Part shown: positions 1 through 5,558 of the stretch, in pieces
How the letters are laid out: every line of letters begins with the position of its first letter
Numbering within the stretch: position 1 is the first letter of the stretch
NCBI GenBank assembly: GCA_038254525.1
Contig: JBBSGC010000079.1
Location: forward strand, 1-9,624
Length of the DNA: 9,624 bases
Direction of reading: 5' to 3'
From: JBBSGC01 sp038254525
Lineage (GTDB): Bacteria > Actinomycetota > Actinomycetes > Propionibacteriales > Nocardioidaceae
Translations under genes and position numbers: made by a program
The notes under the pieces: model-generated
What the model was told of the DNA's origin: nothing
The model's input: only the letters and a program-made list of their open reading frames with translations
The model's database searches: none

Positions 1-293
1 AAGGCGACCTTGTCGCCGTGGCCGGCTTCGACGTGGCGGTCCAGGCAGTTGTACGCGGCGTTGAGCGTGCCCCCGACGAACCACTTGGCGAACGGGGGGT
101 TGTCCCAGTCGAGCACCCGATCCCAGCGGGTCGCCCAGTCGAGGCGGTCCGCAGCCTGCTCCCAGAACGCCAGCCGGTCGGCGTCGGCCTGCGCATAGAC
201 CTCCGCGGTGACGTTGGCGTGCGCGGCGAGCTCGGCCGGGGGGTCGAAGTGCCGGTCCTCCCGGGACAGGTTCGACAGTGCGGACTCGGTCAT
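1..293 (-). CDS. acs: Acetyl-CoA synthetase, N-terminal part (runs off left edge)
   Basis: AMP-forming acetyl-CoA synthetase activates acetate with ATP and CoA, via acetyl-AMP, to acetyl-CoA in the cytoplasm. Only the first 97 residues are present; the reading frame is open to base 1. The visible part is the family's N-terminal (ACAS_N) segment: a YAQADADRLAFWEQAA helix, then LDWATRWDRVLDWDNPPFAKWF, then VGGTLNAAYNCLDRHV, in the family order (described here as consecutive blocks). The catalytic AMP-binding core is outside the window. The start is the ATG at 293, chosen because a GAGGAG ribosome site (299-304) lies 5 bases upstream. The gene follows the acetate transporter gene satP by 42 bases on the same strand, so uptake and activation of acetate are probably co-transcribed. 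Assignment to acs rather than propionyl-CoA synthetase rests on these N-terminal blocks and the transporter neighbour. Confidence 0.93.
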   Translation of the reverse strand, partial: MTESALSNLSREDRHFDPPAELAAHANVTAEVYAQADADRLAFWEQAADRLDWATRWDRVLDWDNPPFAKWFVGGTLNAAYNCLDRHVEAGHGDKVA

Positions 294-298
294 CGCAT

Positions 299-304
299 CT
301 CCTC
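299..304 (-). promoter_or_regulatory. Ribosome binding site of acs
   Basis: The minus strand reads GAGGAG with 5 bases before the ATG at 293. This near-perfect Shine-Dalgarno sequence decides the acs start and contrasts with the apparently leaderless genes elsewhere in the window. Confidence 0.75.
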
Positions 305-335
305 GAGCTTGGTTGCCGGGCTGCCCCGGGATGGG

Positions 336-968
336 TCAACGGGGCCAGGTGGGCAGGGCCTCGCGCTGGTGCGTGGCGTTGGTGACTCCGGCGAACGATG
401 CATACCAGGCCAGCAGCGCGGTGAGGATTCCGGCGTAGCCGCCGATCTTGGTGATCCCCTCCGTCATTGAGTACTCGCCGATCGCCAGCAGGAAGAAGGT
501 GATCGTCAGCACCACGAACACCGCGAAGATGGCTCCGGTGGTCCGCATCGCCGCCACGGTCATGTAGGCGGTGAAGATGCCCCAGGCGAGCAGCCAGGTG
601 CCCACGCCCTTGTTGGCGTCGGCGCCGGCAGCGGTCAGGTCGGTGGAGTTGGCCAGGTACCAGAACGACATCCAGAACGCGCCGTACGAGCAGAACGCCG
701 TCGCGCCGAACGTGTTGCCCTTGGCGAACTCCCAAAGGCCGGCCGCGAACTGCGCGATCCCGCCGTAGAACAGGGCCAGGCCGAACACGACGGGTTCCAC
801 GGTTGCGGGGAGGATCCCGGAGTTGACGCAGCTGAGGATGAACGTGGTCAGGGCGAACCCTGCCAGCCCCAGCGGACCGGGGTCGCCGATCGAGGCACTG
901 CGGGCCACGCCGGACGCAGCCGTGGGGTCGTCCCGGTCGGTCCTGCTGGTGCCACGGTTTCCGGCCAT
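336..968 (-). CDS. satP: GPR1/FUN34/YaaH-family acetate transporter
   Basis: A 210-residue inner-membrane protein of the GPR1/FUN34/YaaH (SatP) family, whose members carry acetate and in some cases succinate. A polar N-terminus of about 28 residues is followed by DPGPLGL (29-35), the counterpart of the family's NPAPLGL signature. Six hydrophobic segments lie near residues 33-52, 58-79, 90-106, 122-140, 145-165 and 175-194. The conserved block AKGNTFGATAF (82-92), continuing into SYGAFW, follows segment 2. The frame stays open upstream to an ATG at 1055, but that extension would overlap guaB1 and lacks a ribosome site. The ATG at 968 has GAGGAG 6 bases upstream (975-980). The next gene, acs, starts 42 bases downstream and uses the same substrate, which supports acetate as cargo. 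The symbol follows the E. coli homologue; actinobacterial names vary. Confidence 0.92.
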   Translation of the reverse strand: MAGNRGTSRTDRDDPTAASGVARSASIGDPGPLGLAGFALTTFILSCVNSGILPATVEPVVFGLALFYGGIAQFAAGLWEFAKGNTFGATAFCSYGAFWMSFWYLANSTDLTAAGADANKGVGTWLLAWGIFTAYMTVAAMRTTGAIFAVFVVLTITFFLLAIGEYSMTEGITKIGGYAGILTALLAWYASFAGVTNATHQREALPTWPR

Positions 969-974
969 GGTGCT

Positions 975-980
975 CTCCTC
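975..980 (-). promoter_or_regulatory. Ribosome binding site of satP
   Basis: The minus strand reads AGAGGAG ending 6 bases before the ATG at 968. It selects this start over the in-frame upstream ATG at 1055. Confidence 0.7.
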
Positions 981-1005
981 TTTCTGGGCGGGACGGGCAC
1001 TTGGG

Positions 1006-1034
1006 AGCATAGGGAGCCGACGGGTCGGTGGCCA
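1006..1034 (-). promoter_or_regulatory. Candidate promoter of satP-acs with embedded small palindrome
   Basis: On the minus strand, TGGCCA (1029-1034; 4 of 6 matches to TTGACA) and TATGCT (1006-1011) are separated by 17 bases. This is consistent with a housekeeping sigma promoter and gives a leader of about 30 bases carrying the satP ribosome site. The spacer contains the inverted repeat CCGAC-GG-GTCGG (1017-1028), in a position where a bound repressor would block RNA polymerase. Seen directly: the elements and spacing. Inferred: promoter and operator function. Confidence 0.45.
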
Positions 1035-1051
1035 GGGTCGAAGCTTCCGGA

Positions 1052-2509
1052 TCACCAGCTCGCTTGCAGCGGGCGGCCCTCGTCGTAGCCGGAACTGCTC
1101 TGCAGCCCGATCACGGCGCGTTCGGCGAGCTCGGGCAGCGTGCGGGCGCCGGCGTAGGTGGCGCTGCTTCGCACGCCGGCCGTGATCGCGTCGACGAGGT
1201 CCTCGACGCCGGGCCGCGCGGGGTCCAGGTACATCGTGGCGCTCGAGATGCCCTCCTCGAACAGCGCCATCCGGGCCCGCTCGAAGCCGGCAGCGTCGCG
1301 GGTACGGTTCGCCACCGCGCGCGCAGAGGCCATGCCGTAGGACTCCTTGTAGGCGCGGCCGGCACTGTCGCGCAGCAGCTCACCGGGGCTCTCGTAGGTG
1401 CCCGCGAACCAGGATCCGACCATCACGCTGGCGGCCCCGGCGGCGAGCGCCAGCGCCACGTCGCGCGGGTAACGGACGCCTCCGTCGGCCCACACGTGCC
1501 CACCTCGCTCGGCGGCCGCGGACGCGCAGTCGAGCACCGCGGAGAACTGTGGCCGCCCGACGCCGGTCATCATCCGGGTCGTGCACATGGCGCCGGGCCC
1601 GACCCCGACCTTGACGATGTCGGCGCCGGCCGCCAGCAGGTCGCGGGTGCCCTGTGCGGACACCACGTTGCCGGCGACCAGCGGCACCCGGCGGCCGCTG
1701 CGCGACTCGTGCGCGTCGCGCAGGGCGCGTACGAGCGGAACGATCTCCAGCACCTTGTGCTGGTGCCCGTGAGCGGTGTCGACCACCAGCACGTCGATGC
1801 CGCGGTCCAGCAACGCCGCCGCCTTGTCGCAAACCTCTCCGTTGATGCCGACGGCCGCCCCCACCAGCAGCTTCCCTTCGCCGTCGACCGCGGGGCGATA
1901 GACCGCCGACCGCAGGGCGCCGGTCCGAGTGACCACCCCGACGAGGGCGTCGGTGTCGGTGACCGGTGCCATCGTCAGGTGCCGGGCAGCGAGCGCGTCG
2001 AACATCTCGCGCGGCTCGGCGGACGCGTCCAGTAGCAGCACGTCCCGGGTCATGACCTCGTGCACCTGGGTGAAGCGGTCGACACCGACGCCGTCGCGCT
2101 CGCTCAGCACACCGAGCGGCTTGCCGTCCTCGACAACGACCACTGCGCCGTGCGCCCGCTTGGGAATGAGCGCGAGCGCCTCACCCACGGTGGTCTCGGG
2201 AGCCACCGCGATCGGCGTCTCGAAGACCGGATGCGCGGCCTTGACCCGGCGTACGGCCGAGCCGACGACGTCAACCGGGATGTCCTGCGGCAGCACCGCC
2301 AGGCCGCCGCGGCGCGCCAGCGTCTCGGCCATCCGCCGCCCGGACACCGCGGTCATGTTGGCCGCGACCAGCGGGATCGTGGTGCCGACGGCGTCCGCGG
2401 TCGTGAGATCGACGTCGAACCGGGACGCCACATCGGAGCGACTGGGGACCATGAACACGTCTGAGTAGGTCAGGTCCGTGGCGGGCGGCTGGTCGGACAG
2501 GAAGCGCAC
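1052..2509 (-). CDS. guaB1: GuaB1-family GMP reductase (IMPDH/GMPR superfamily, CBS pair)
   Basis: A 485-residue cytosolic TIM-barrel enzyme of the IMPDH/GMP reductase superfamily. The GuaB1 branch in mycobacteria is known to act as an NADPH-dependent GMP reductase (GMP to IMP plus ammonia), a purine salvage step. The barrel begins at TDLTYSDVFMVP (11-22). A CBS pair is inserted at roughly 95-205, a likely nucleotide-sensing module. The barrel then resumes with VVDTAHGH (242-249), AGNVVSAQGT (279-288) and the active-site loop GPGAMCTTRMMTGVG with catalytic Cys309. The CTTR-x-x-TGVG-x-PQ pattern matches GMP reductases better than the IMPDH pattern CTTR-x-x-AGVG. The YKESYGMAS segment (387-395) and the C-terminal FEEGIS...GVRSS region are as in GuaB1. 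The GTG at 2509 is chosen because it gives VRFL, matching the short N-terminus of mycobacterial GuaB1 (about 479 residues); the frame runs upstream to an ATG at 2668, but that part is low-complexity and overlaps the divergent gene. No Shine-Dalgarno sequence is visible; TACGCT lies 8 bases upstream, so the mRNA may be leaderless. Confidence 0.92.
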   Translation of the reverse strand: MRFLSDQPPATDLTYSDVFMVPSRSDVASRFDVDLTTADAVGTTIPLVAANMTAVSGRRMAETLARRGGLAVLPQDIPVDVVGSAVRRVKAAHPVFETPIAVAPETTVGEALALIPKRAHGAVVVVEDGKPLGVLSERDGVGVDRFTQVHEVMTRDVLLLDASAEPREMFDALAARHLTMAPVTDTDALVGVVTRTGALRSAVYRPAVDGEGKLLVGAAVGINGEVCDKAAALLDRGIDVLVVDTAHGHQHKVLEIVPLVRALRDAHESRSGRRVPLVAGNVVSAQGTRDLLAAGADIVKVGVGPGAMCTTRMMTGVGRPQFSAVLDCASAAAERGGHVWADGGVRYPRDVALALAAGAASVMVGSWFAGTYESPGELLRDSAGRAYKESYGMASARAVANRTRDAAGFERARMALFEEGISSATMYLDPARPGVEDLVDAITAGVRSSATYAGARTLPELAERAVIGLQSSSGYDEGRPLQASW

Positions 2510-2517
2510 GTCGCCGA

Positions 2518-2523
2518 AGCGTA
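2518..2523 (-). promoter_or_regulatory. Candidate -10 element, leaderless guaB1 promoter
   Basis: The minus strand reads TACGCT followed by 8 bases and the GTG start at 2509. This matches the actinobacterial TANNNT -10 at a distance that puts the transcription start at or next to the start codon. No recognisable -35 was found at 16-18 bases. Promoter function is inferred from spacing and from the absence of a Shine-Dalgarno sequence. Confidence 0.45.
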
Positions 2524-2562
2524 GCCGGGCTGCTCTTCTGGCGCGCCCCCGTCCGAGTGCGG

Positions 2563-2568
2563 TAGGCG
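2563..2568 (+). promoter_or_regulatory. Weak candidate -10 element for the BNR-repeat gene
   Basis: TAGGCG is followed by 6 bases and the ATG at 2575. The sixth base departs from TANNNT and no -35 is evident. No good Shine-Dalgarno sequence precedes this ATG, so a leaderless start is plausible but less supported than at the neighbouring genes. The 65-base gap 2510-2574 would hold both divergent promoters. Confidence 0.3.
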
Positions 2569-2574
2569 TATGCC

Positions 2575-3660
2575 ATGAACACTCGCCGGAGCCTGCGTAC
2601 GTCTGTCGCCGCGATCGCCGCCGCAGGAAGCTGCCTGCTGGTCGGTTCACCCGGCACCTCGGCTGCACCGCAGCCAGCCGGACCGAGTGTCCAGCGCCTG
2701 TACTGGGTGCACGTCGACACCGCGACCGGCGAGCAGTACCGCGCGCTCGCCGCCGTCAACCGGCGCGTCGCCTGGGTGGCCGGCGAGGAGGGTGGCGTGC
2801 TGCGCACCACCGACGGCGGCCAGCACTGGCGCGACGTCGCCCCGCCGCGCTCGGGCAAGCTGGTGTTCCGCGACATCGAGGCCCGCAGCGCCCGCCGCGC
2901 CAGCGTTCTGGCGATCGGCACCGGCACTGACTCGCGCATCTACACCACGCTTGACGGCGGGCGGCACTGGGCCAAGGCGTTCGTGAACCATGCCCCCAAG
3001 GCCTTCTACGACTGCATGGACTTCTGGCCGGGCGGTCGGCACGGGTTGGCGGTCAGCGACCCGGTGGGCGGCAAGTTCCGCATTCTGTCCACCCGCGACG
3101 GCGGACTCACCTGGCAGGTCCTGTCCGACCGGGGTATGCCGCGTGCGGTCGACGGCGAGTTCGGCTTCGCCGCGTCCGGAACCTGCCTGGTCGCCGCCGG
3201 CCACCGACAGGCCTGGCTCGGGTCGGGCGGTGCCGCCGCACGGGTCTTCCACACCCGTGACCGCGGCCGGCACTGGACGGTCACCGACTCCCCGATCCCG
3301 GCCGCCGATGCCGGTGGCGTGTTCTCGCTGGCGTTCCGCAACACCTCCCGTGGCATGGCGGTCGGCGGTGACTTCACCGCTCCCGACGACCCGGCGGTCA
3401 GCGGCATCACCCGAACCGGTGGACGCCAGTGGATCGCCGGCGACCGTACGCACGGCTACCGCTCCGGCGTGGCGTTCGTGCGCGGACGACCGGGCGTGCT
3501 GTTTGCGGTGGGCCCCTCCGGCTCCGACATCTCCACCGACGGCGGCCGGCGCTGGCGGCACTTCGGGCGCACCCCCTACGACGGTGTCCAATGCGCCCGC
3601 GACGGCTCGTGCTGGGCCTCAGGTCCCGGCGGTGCCGTGGGCCGGCTCATCGTGCGCTGA
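2575..3660 (+). CDS. Secreted BNR/Asp-box beta-propeller protein (Ycf48/sialidase-like fold)
   Basis: 361 residues. An N-terminal Sec signal peptide is visible: basic MNTRRSLRT, a hydrophobic stretch 10-24, and a signal-peptidase-I-like TSA-A site near residue 30. The mature part is built from Asp-box repeats (S/T-x-D-x-G-x-x-W) at residues 78-85, 125-132, 173-180, 227-234 and 320-327. A sixth, degenerate copy at 279-286 has Thr in place of Asp. Spacing is 41-54 residues, as expected for blades of a beta-propeller. Four cysteines in the mature part (147, 204, 340, 346) could form disulfides outside the cell. Related proteins are often annotated as photosystem II stability factor (Ycf48/Hcf136)-like or as oxidoreductase, but nothing here is photosynthetic and no sialidase catalytic set was recognised. 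A binding or scaffold role in the envelope is inference; substrate unknown. It is divergent from guaB1 and convergent with the methyltransferase gene (36-base gap). Confidence 0.88.
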   Translation: MNTRRSLRTSVAAIAAAGSCLLVGSPGTSAAPQPAGPSVQRLYWVHVDTATGEQYRALAAVNRRVAWVAGEEGGVLRTTDGGQHWRDVAPPRSGKLVFRDIEARSARRASVLAIGTGTDSRIYTTLDGGRHWAKAFVNHAPKAFYDCMDFWPGGRHGLAVSDPVGGKFRILSTRDGGLTWQVLSDRGMPRAVDGEFGFAASGTCLVAAGHRQAWLGSGGAAARVFHTRDRGRHWTVTDSPIPAADAGGVFSLAFRNTSRGMAVGGDFTAPDDPAVSGITRTGGRQWIAGDRTHGYRSGVAFVRGRPGVLFAVGPSGSDISTDGGRRWRHFGRTPYDGVQCARDGSCWASGPGGAVGRLIVR

Positions 3661-3696
3661 GCAGCCACCGCCGTCTCCCGTGAGGCGAGCGTCTGT

Positions 3697-4500
3697 TCAG
3701 CGGAAGTCGAAGAGCAGGTCGCCGCCACCGGGCGGCTCGGTTTCGCCGGCGGCGTCAGCGGCCTTGCGCGTCCGGAAGCAGTGGGCGAGGTAGGGCAGCC
3801 GCATGCCGTCGGGTCCGCGCTCGTACTCGTCGTAGAGAGCGCCAACCCGGGCGAGCAGGCGGTCGCGCGCCGCGGTGTCCATGGCGGCGACGTAGGAGCG
3901 CGAAGCGACCAGGCCGAGCAGGCCGGGGCGGTCGAGGTGCTGCCAGAATCGGAAGCGCTTCGACTCCGGAGCCCCGAACAGGCCCGAGGCGGACGCGCGG
4001 TAGACGTCCTCCTCGATCTCGGAGCCGAACGGTTCCTCACCGAGGATCGTCGTCAGCCTGTGCACCCACGGCACCGACTCGTCACGCATGTTCCACACCA
4101 GCGCGAGGGTGCCGGCTGGCCGGAGCACGCGCGCGATCTCGGGCAGCGCGATCTCGTGGTCGAACCAGTGGAACGCCTGGGCCACGACCACGGCGTCGAA
4201 GCTCTGCGCACGGAACGGAAGCTGCTCGGCGCGCGTGCGCACCAGCCGCGCCGACGGCGCGTGTCGGCTGACGTGGGACAGCATGGCGCCGGCCGGGTCT
4301 GAGGCGGTGACCCGGTGGCCAGGTGTGACCAGCGACCGGGTGAGCTTGCCTGTCCCCGCGCCAAGCTCCAGCACGTCGAGCGGAGCGCTGCCCAGGAGCC
4401 ACTCGACCGCCGGGTCGGGGTAGCCCGGTCGGTTGCGGTCGTAGACGTCGGCGACCGAGCCGAAGACCCCGCCCAGCTCCCGGCGCGTGCGCTCATCCAT
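3697..4500 (-). CDS. Class I SAM-dependent methyltransferase (Methyltransf_11/25 type)
   Basis: 267 residues. Residues 12-30 (VFGSVADVYDRNRPGYPDP) are the usual lead-in of this UbiE-like group. Motif I, VLELGAGTGK, is at 43-52. An acidic residue at the end of strand beta2 (Asp68 in ASDPAGAML) is the expected ribose contact. AEQLPF (91-96) precedes the beta4 strand FDAVVVAQAFHWFD (101-114), and the conserved IARVLRPAGTLALVW region is at 122-136. The C-terminal half (about 150-240) is a family-specific cap that should set the substrate, which cannot be read from the sequence. The last 20 residues end in a Gly-rich stretch and LLFDFR. The ATG at 4500 has no Shine-Dalgarno sequence; TAGCCT lies 7 bases upstream, suggesting a leaderless mRNA. 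It is convergent with the BNR gene and divergent from the Fic-like gene across an 85-base gap. Cytosolic, small-molecule substrate likely. Confidence 0.9.
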   Translation of the reverse strand: MDERTRRELGGVFGSVADVYDRNRPGYPDPAVEWLLGSAPLDVLELGAGTGKLTRSLVTPGHRVTASDPAGAMLSHVSRHAPSARLVRTRAEQLPFRAQSFDAVVVAQAFHWFDHEIALPEIARVLRPAGTLALVWNMRDESVPWVHRLTTILGEEPFGSEIEEDVYRASASGLFGAPESKRFRFWQHLDRPGLLGLVASRSYVAAMDTAARDRLLARVGALYDEYERGPDGMRLPYLAHCFRTRKAADAAGETEPPGGGDLLFDFR

Positions 4501-4507
4501 CTCGGGC

Positions 4508-4513
4508 AGGCTA
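4508..4513 (-). promoter_or_regulatory. Candidate -10 element, leaderless methyltransferase promoter
   Basis: The minus strand reads TAGCCT, then 7 bases, then the ATG at 4500. TANNNT match and spacing suit a leaderless transcript. No clear -35 hexamer; the inverted-repeat arm at 4528-4534 lies where one would be expected. Confidence 0.45.
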
Positions 4514-4527
4514 CCAACGCCATCGCC

Positions 4528-4563
4528 AACCGACCGCCGGCGGCGATCCCATGGTCGTCGGTT
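4528..4563. repeat. Inverted repeat between divergent methyltransferase and Fic-like promoters
   Basis: AACCGAC (4528-4534) and GTCGGTT (4557-4563) are perfect 7-base inverted arms separated by 22 bases, centred near 4545.5. The midpoint between the two predicted transcription starts (4500 and 4586) is 4543. A second perfect palindrome, CCGCCGGCGG (4534-4543), lies between the arms. The placement suits a shared operator, but at this GC content a 7-base inverted pair within 85 bases is not rare by chance. Function is inference. Confidence 0.3.
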
Positions 4564-4573
4564 CGAGCGCGGC

Positions 4574-4579
4574 TACGCT
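4574..4579 (+). promoter_or_regulatory. Candidate -10 element, leaderless Fic-like gene promoter
   Basis: TACGCT is followed by exactly 6 bases and the GTG at 4586, with no Shine-Dalgarno sequence between. The same hexamer stands before guaB1. No convincing -35 was found. This element supports GTG 4586 over the in-frame upstream ATG at 4487, which would overlap the methyltransferase start. Confidence 0.5.
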
Positions 4580-4585
4580 GCCGCG

Positions 4586-5323
4586 GTGCCCGCAGACCCT
4601 CTCCTGCCGCTGAGCCGGCTCGAGGGTGTCCCGTCGGCGATGGCAGCGGCTCGGGACGCCTGCGACTCCCTGCTGCGCGACCGGGGCCTGCGCCGGATCC
4701 GGCCCGAGGTGACTACGGAGTCGTTGCTGCGGGGGGCGGCGGCGTCGGCGGCACTCGAGGGCAGCCGCTACGACGTCGAGGCCCTACGTGCGGGGGCGGG
4801 CGACGCGACTGCCTTCGCTGCGGTACGGCTGTCCGCGCAGCTGCTCGGTGTGCTGAGCATCTGGCGACGAGCGCCCGTGCAGGCGCTGGCCCGGCTGCAT
4901 GCGGTGGCCGGGGCCGGAGCCCTGCCCCCTGAACAGCTCGGCCGGCCGGTGTCGTCACCGGCCGCGCATCGGCTGACCTCGCTGGCTCGTACGGTCACCG
5001 ACTCGGCCGCTGCCGTCGAGTCCGGGCCGGCCATGGTCGTCGCCGCGGTCGTGCACGCGGAGATCGCGACGGCGGCTGCGTTCGCCTCCCACAACGGTCT
5101 GGTTGCCCGAGCCGCAGAGCGGCTGGTGCTCGTGGCCAGCGGCGTCGACCCGGCAGCGGTGACGATTCCCGAGCGCGGCCATCTGCTCCGCCGCGACGAG
5201 CACGGCGCGGCGCTGCAGGCGTACGCAGGTGGGGAGCCAGCCGGAGTCCGGCGGTGGCTGCTGCATGCGGCCGGCGCCTACACAGACGGCGCCGAGGCTG
5301 CCGGCGAGCTGCTGCGCGGCTGA
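4586..5323 (+). CDS. Conserved actinobacterial protein with degenerate Fic-like fold
   Basis: 245 residues, mostly alpha-helical and Ala-rich. The pattern resembles Fic proteins (AMP transferases that modify target hydroxyls), but the active site is lost. The class II autoinhibitory pattern S/T-x3-E-G appears as S54-AAL-E58-G59. The region of the Fic core reads HAEIATAAAFASHNGLVAR (157-175). Aligned by eye with HPFx(D/E)GNGRxxR, the catalytic His is Ala164, Pro is Ala165, the acidic metal ligand is Ser168, the next Gly is His169 and the first Arg is Leu172. Phe166, Asn170, Gly171 and the last Arg (175) remain. AERLVLVASGVDP after it resembles the helix following the Fic motif. AMP transfer is therefore unlikely. 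Homologues in Streptomyces are often labelled oxidoreductase without evidence, and a similar protein (Rv3662c, from memory) sits at the equivalent mycobacterial locus. No signal peptide or membrane segment. Start at GTG 4586, chosen on the -10 spacing and family length. Function unknown; the Fic relationship is my by-eye inference. Confidence 0.8.
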   Translation: MPADPLLPLSRLEGVPSAMAAARDACDSLLRDRGLRRIRPEVTTESLLRGAAASAALEGSRYDVEALRAGAGDATAFAAVRLSAQLLGVLSIWRRAPVQALARLHAVAGAGALPPEQLGRPVSSPAAHRLTSLARTVTDSAAAVESGPAMVVAAVVHAEIATAAAFASHNGLVARAAERLVLVASGVDPAAVTIPERGHLLRRDEHGAALQAYAGGEPAGVRRWLLHAAGAYTDGAEAAGELLRG

Positions 5324-5339
5324 CCCGCGGCAGGCGAAC

Positions 5340-5362
5340 GGCGCCACCGCGTCGATGGCGCC
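5340..5362 (+). terminator. Terminator-like hairpin after the Fic-like gene
   Basis: GGCGCCA (5340-5346) and TGGCGCC (5356-5362) pair perfectly over 7 bases around a 9-base loop, 16 bases after the stop codon. No T tract follows. Actinobacterial terminators often lack one, so termination is plausible but unproven. Confidence 0.4.
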
Positions 5363-5370
5363 GCCCGCTC

Positions 5371-5400
5371 TGCACGCCCGACCGGGTTACCAGGCGTGCA
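5371..5400. terminator. 8-bp perfect inverted repeat, possible bidirectional terminator
   Basis: TGCACGCC (5371-5378) and GGCGTGCA (5393-5400) pair perfectly around a 14-base loop, which can itself form a short GG-GTTA-CC hairpin. It lies between two converging genes, which suits a bidirectional terminator. A protein-binding site is the alternative. Confidence 0.4.
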
Positions 5401-5537
5401 CTCGAGTTGTCGGCGGGGACGAGCCCCGGTCCGCTTGCCCTGTTAGGAAGGGTCGTTCGCCGCGTGGGTGCCTGGTCGTCGTGCGGTCCTGCAGCTCTCT
5501 TTCTACGCCTCTGCGGCGTCCGGCGGAAGCCCTTTGG

Positions 5538-5555
5538 ACGGCCCGGCCCGGCCGT
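5538..5555 (-). terminator. GC-rich hairpin just after the HAD gene
   Basis: ACGGCC (5538-5543) and GGCCGT (5550-5555) form a 6-bp stem with a 6-base loop, starting 3 bases beyond the HAD stop codon on the minus strand. No T tract follows. Candidate terminator, or a 3' end stabilising hairpin. Confidence 0.4.
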
Positions 5556-5558
5556 GCC

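Larger units (their letters stand above)
5324..5558. other. Convergent intergenic region with several inverted repeats, no gene seen
   Basis: These 235 bases lie between the 3' ends of the Fic-like gene (+) and the HAD gene (-). No coding frame with family-like sequence, tRNA cloverleaf or recognisable riboswitch was found. It holds the hairpins listed separately plus CGGGG-ACGAG-CCCCG at 5414-5428. This is the longest gap in an otherwise tightly packed window. Confidence 0.6.

Noticed and set aside
1028..2035. 335-codon open frame on the plus strand opposite guaB1
   Set aside because: It lies wholly over the well-supported guaB1 reading frame, its translation is Gly/Ala/Arg/His-rich with no family pattern, and such antisense frames are expected at high GC.
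2587..2634. Lipoprotein lipobox in the BNR protein (AGSC ending at Cys20)
   Set aside because: Position -3 is Ala rather than Leu/Val/Ile, and hydrophobic sequence continues past the Cys to a better signal-peptidase-I site near residue 30.
2647..3591. 314-codon open frame on the minus strand opposite the BNR gene
   Set aside because: Gly/Ala/Val-rich antisense frame; the plus strand has a signal peptide and regular Asp boxes.
2575..3660. Photosystem II assembly factor as the function of the propeller protein
   Set aside because: The fold resemblance is real, but nothing in the window suggests photosynthesis and Asp boxes occur in many unrelated propellers.
3655..3702. Inverted repeat CGCTGA...TCAGCG pairing the two converging stop codons, with a small CGCC/GGCG stem inside
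   Set aside because: The outer stem is 6 bp with a 36-base loop and the inner stem only 4 bp; too weak to call a terminator.
5371..5400. Possible tRNA or attachment-site remnant, suggested by the GGGTTA loop between perfect arms
   Set aside because: No acceptor, D or T-arm pattern and no GTTCRA box; no integrase or direct repeat nearby.
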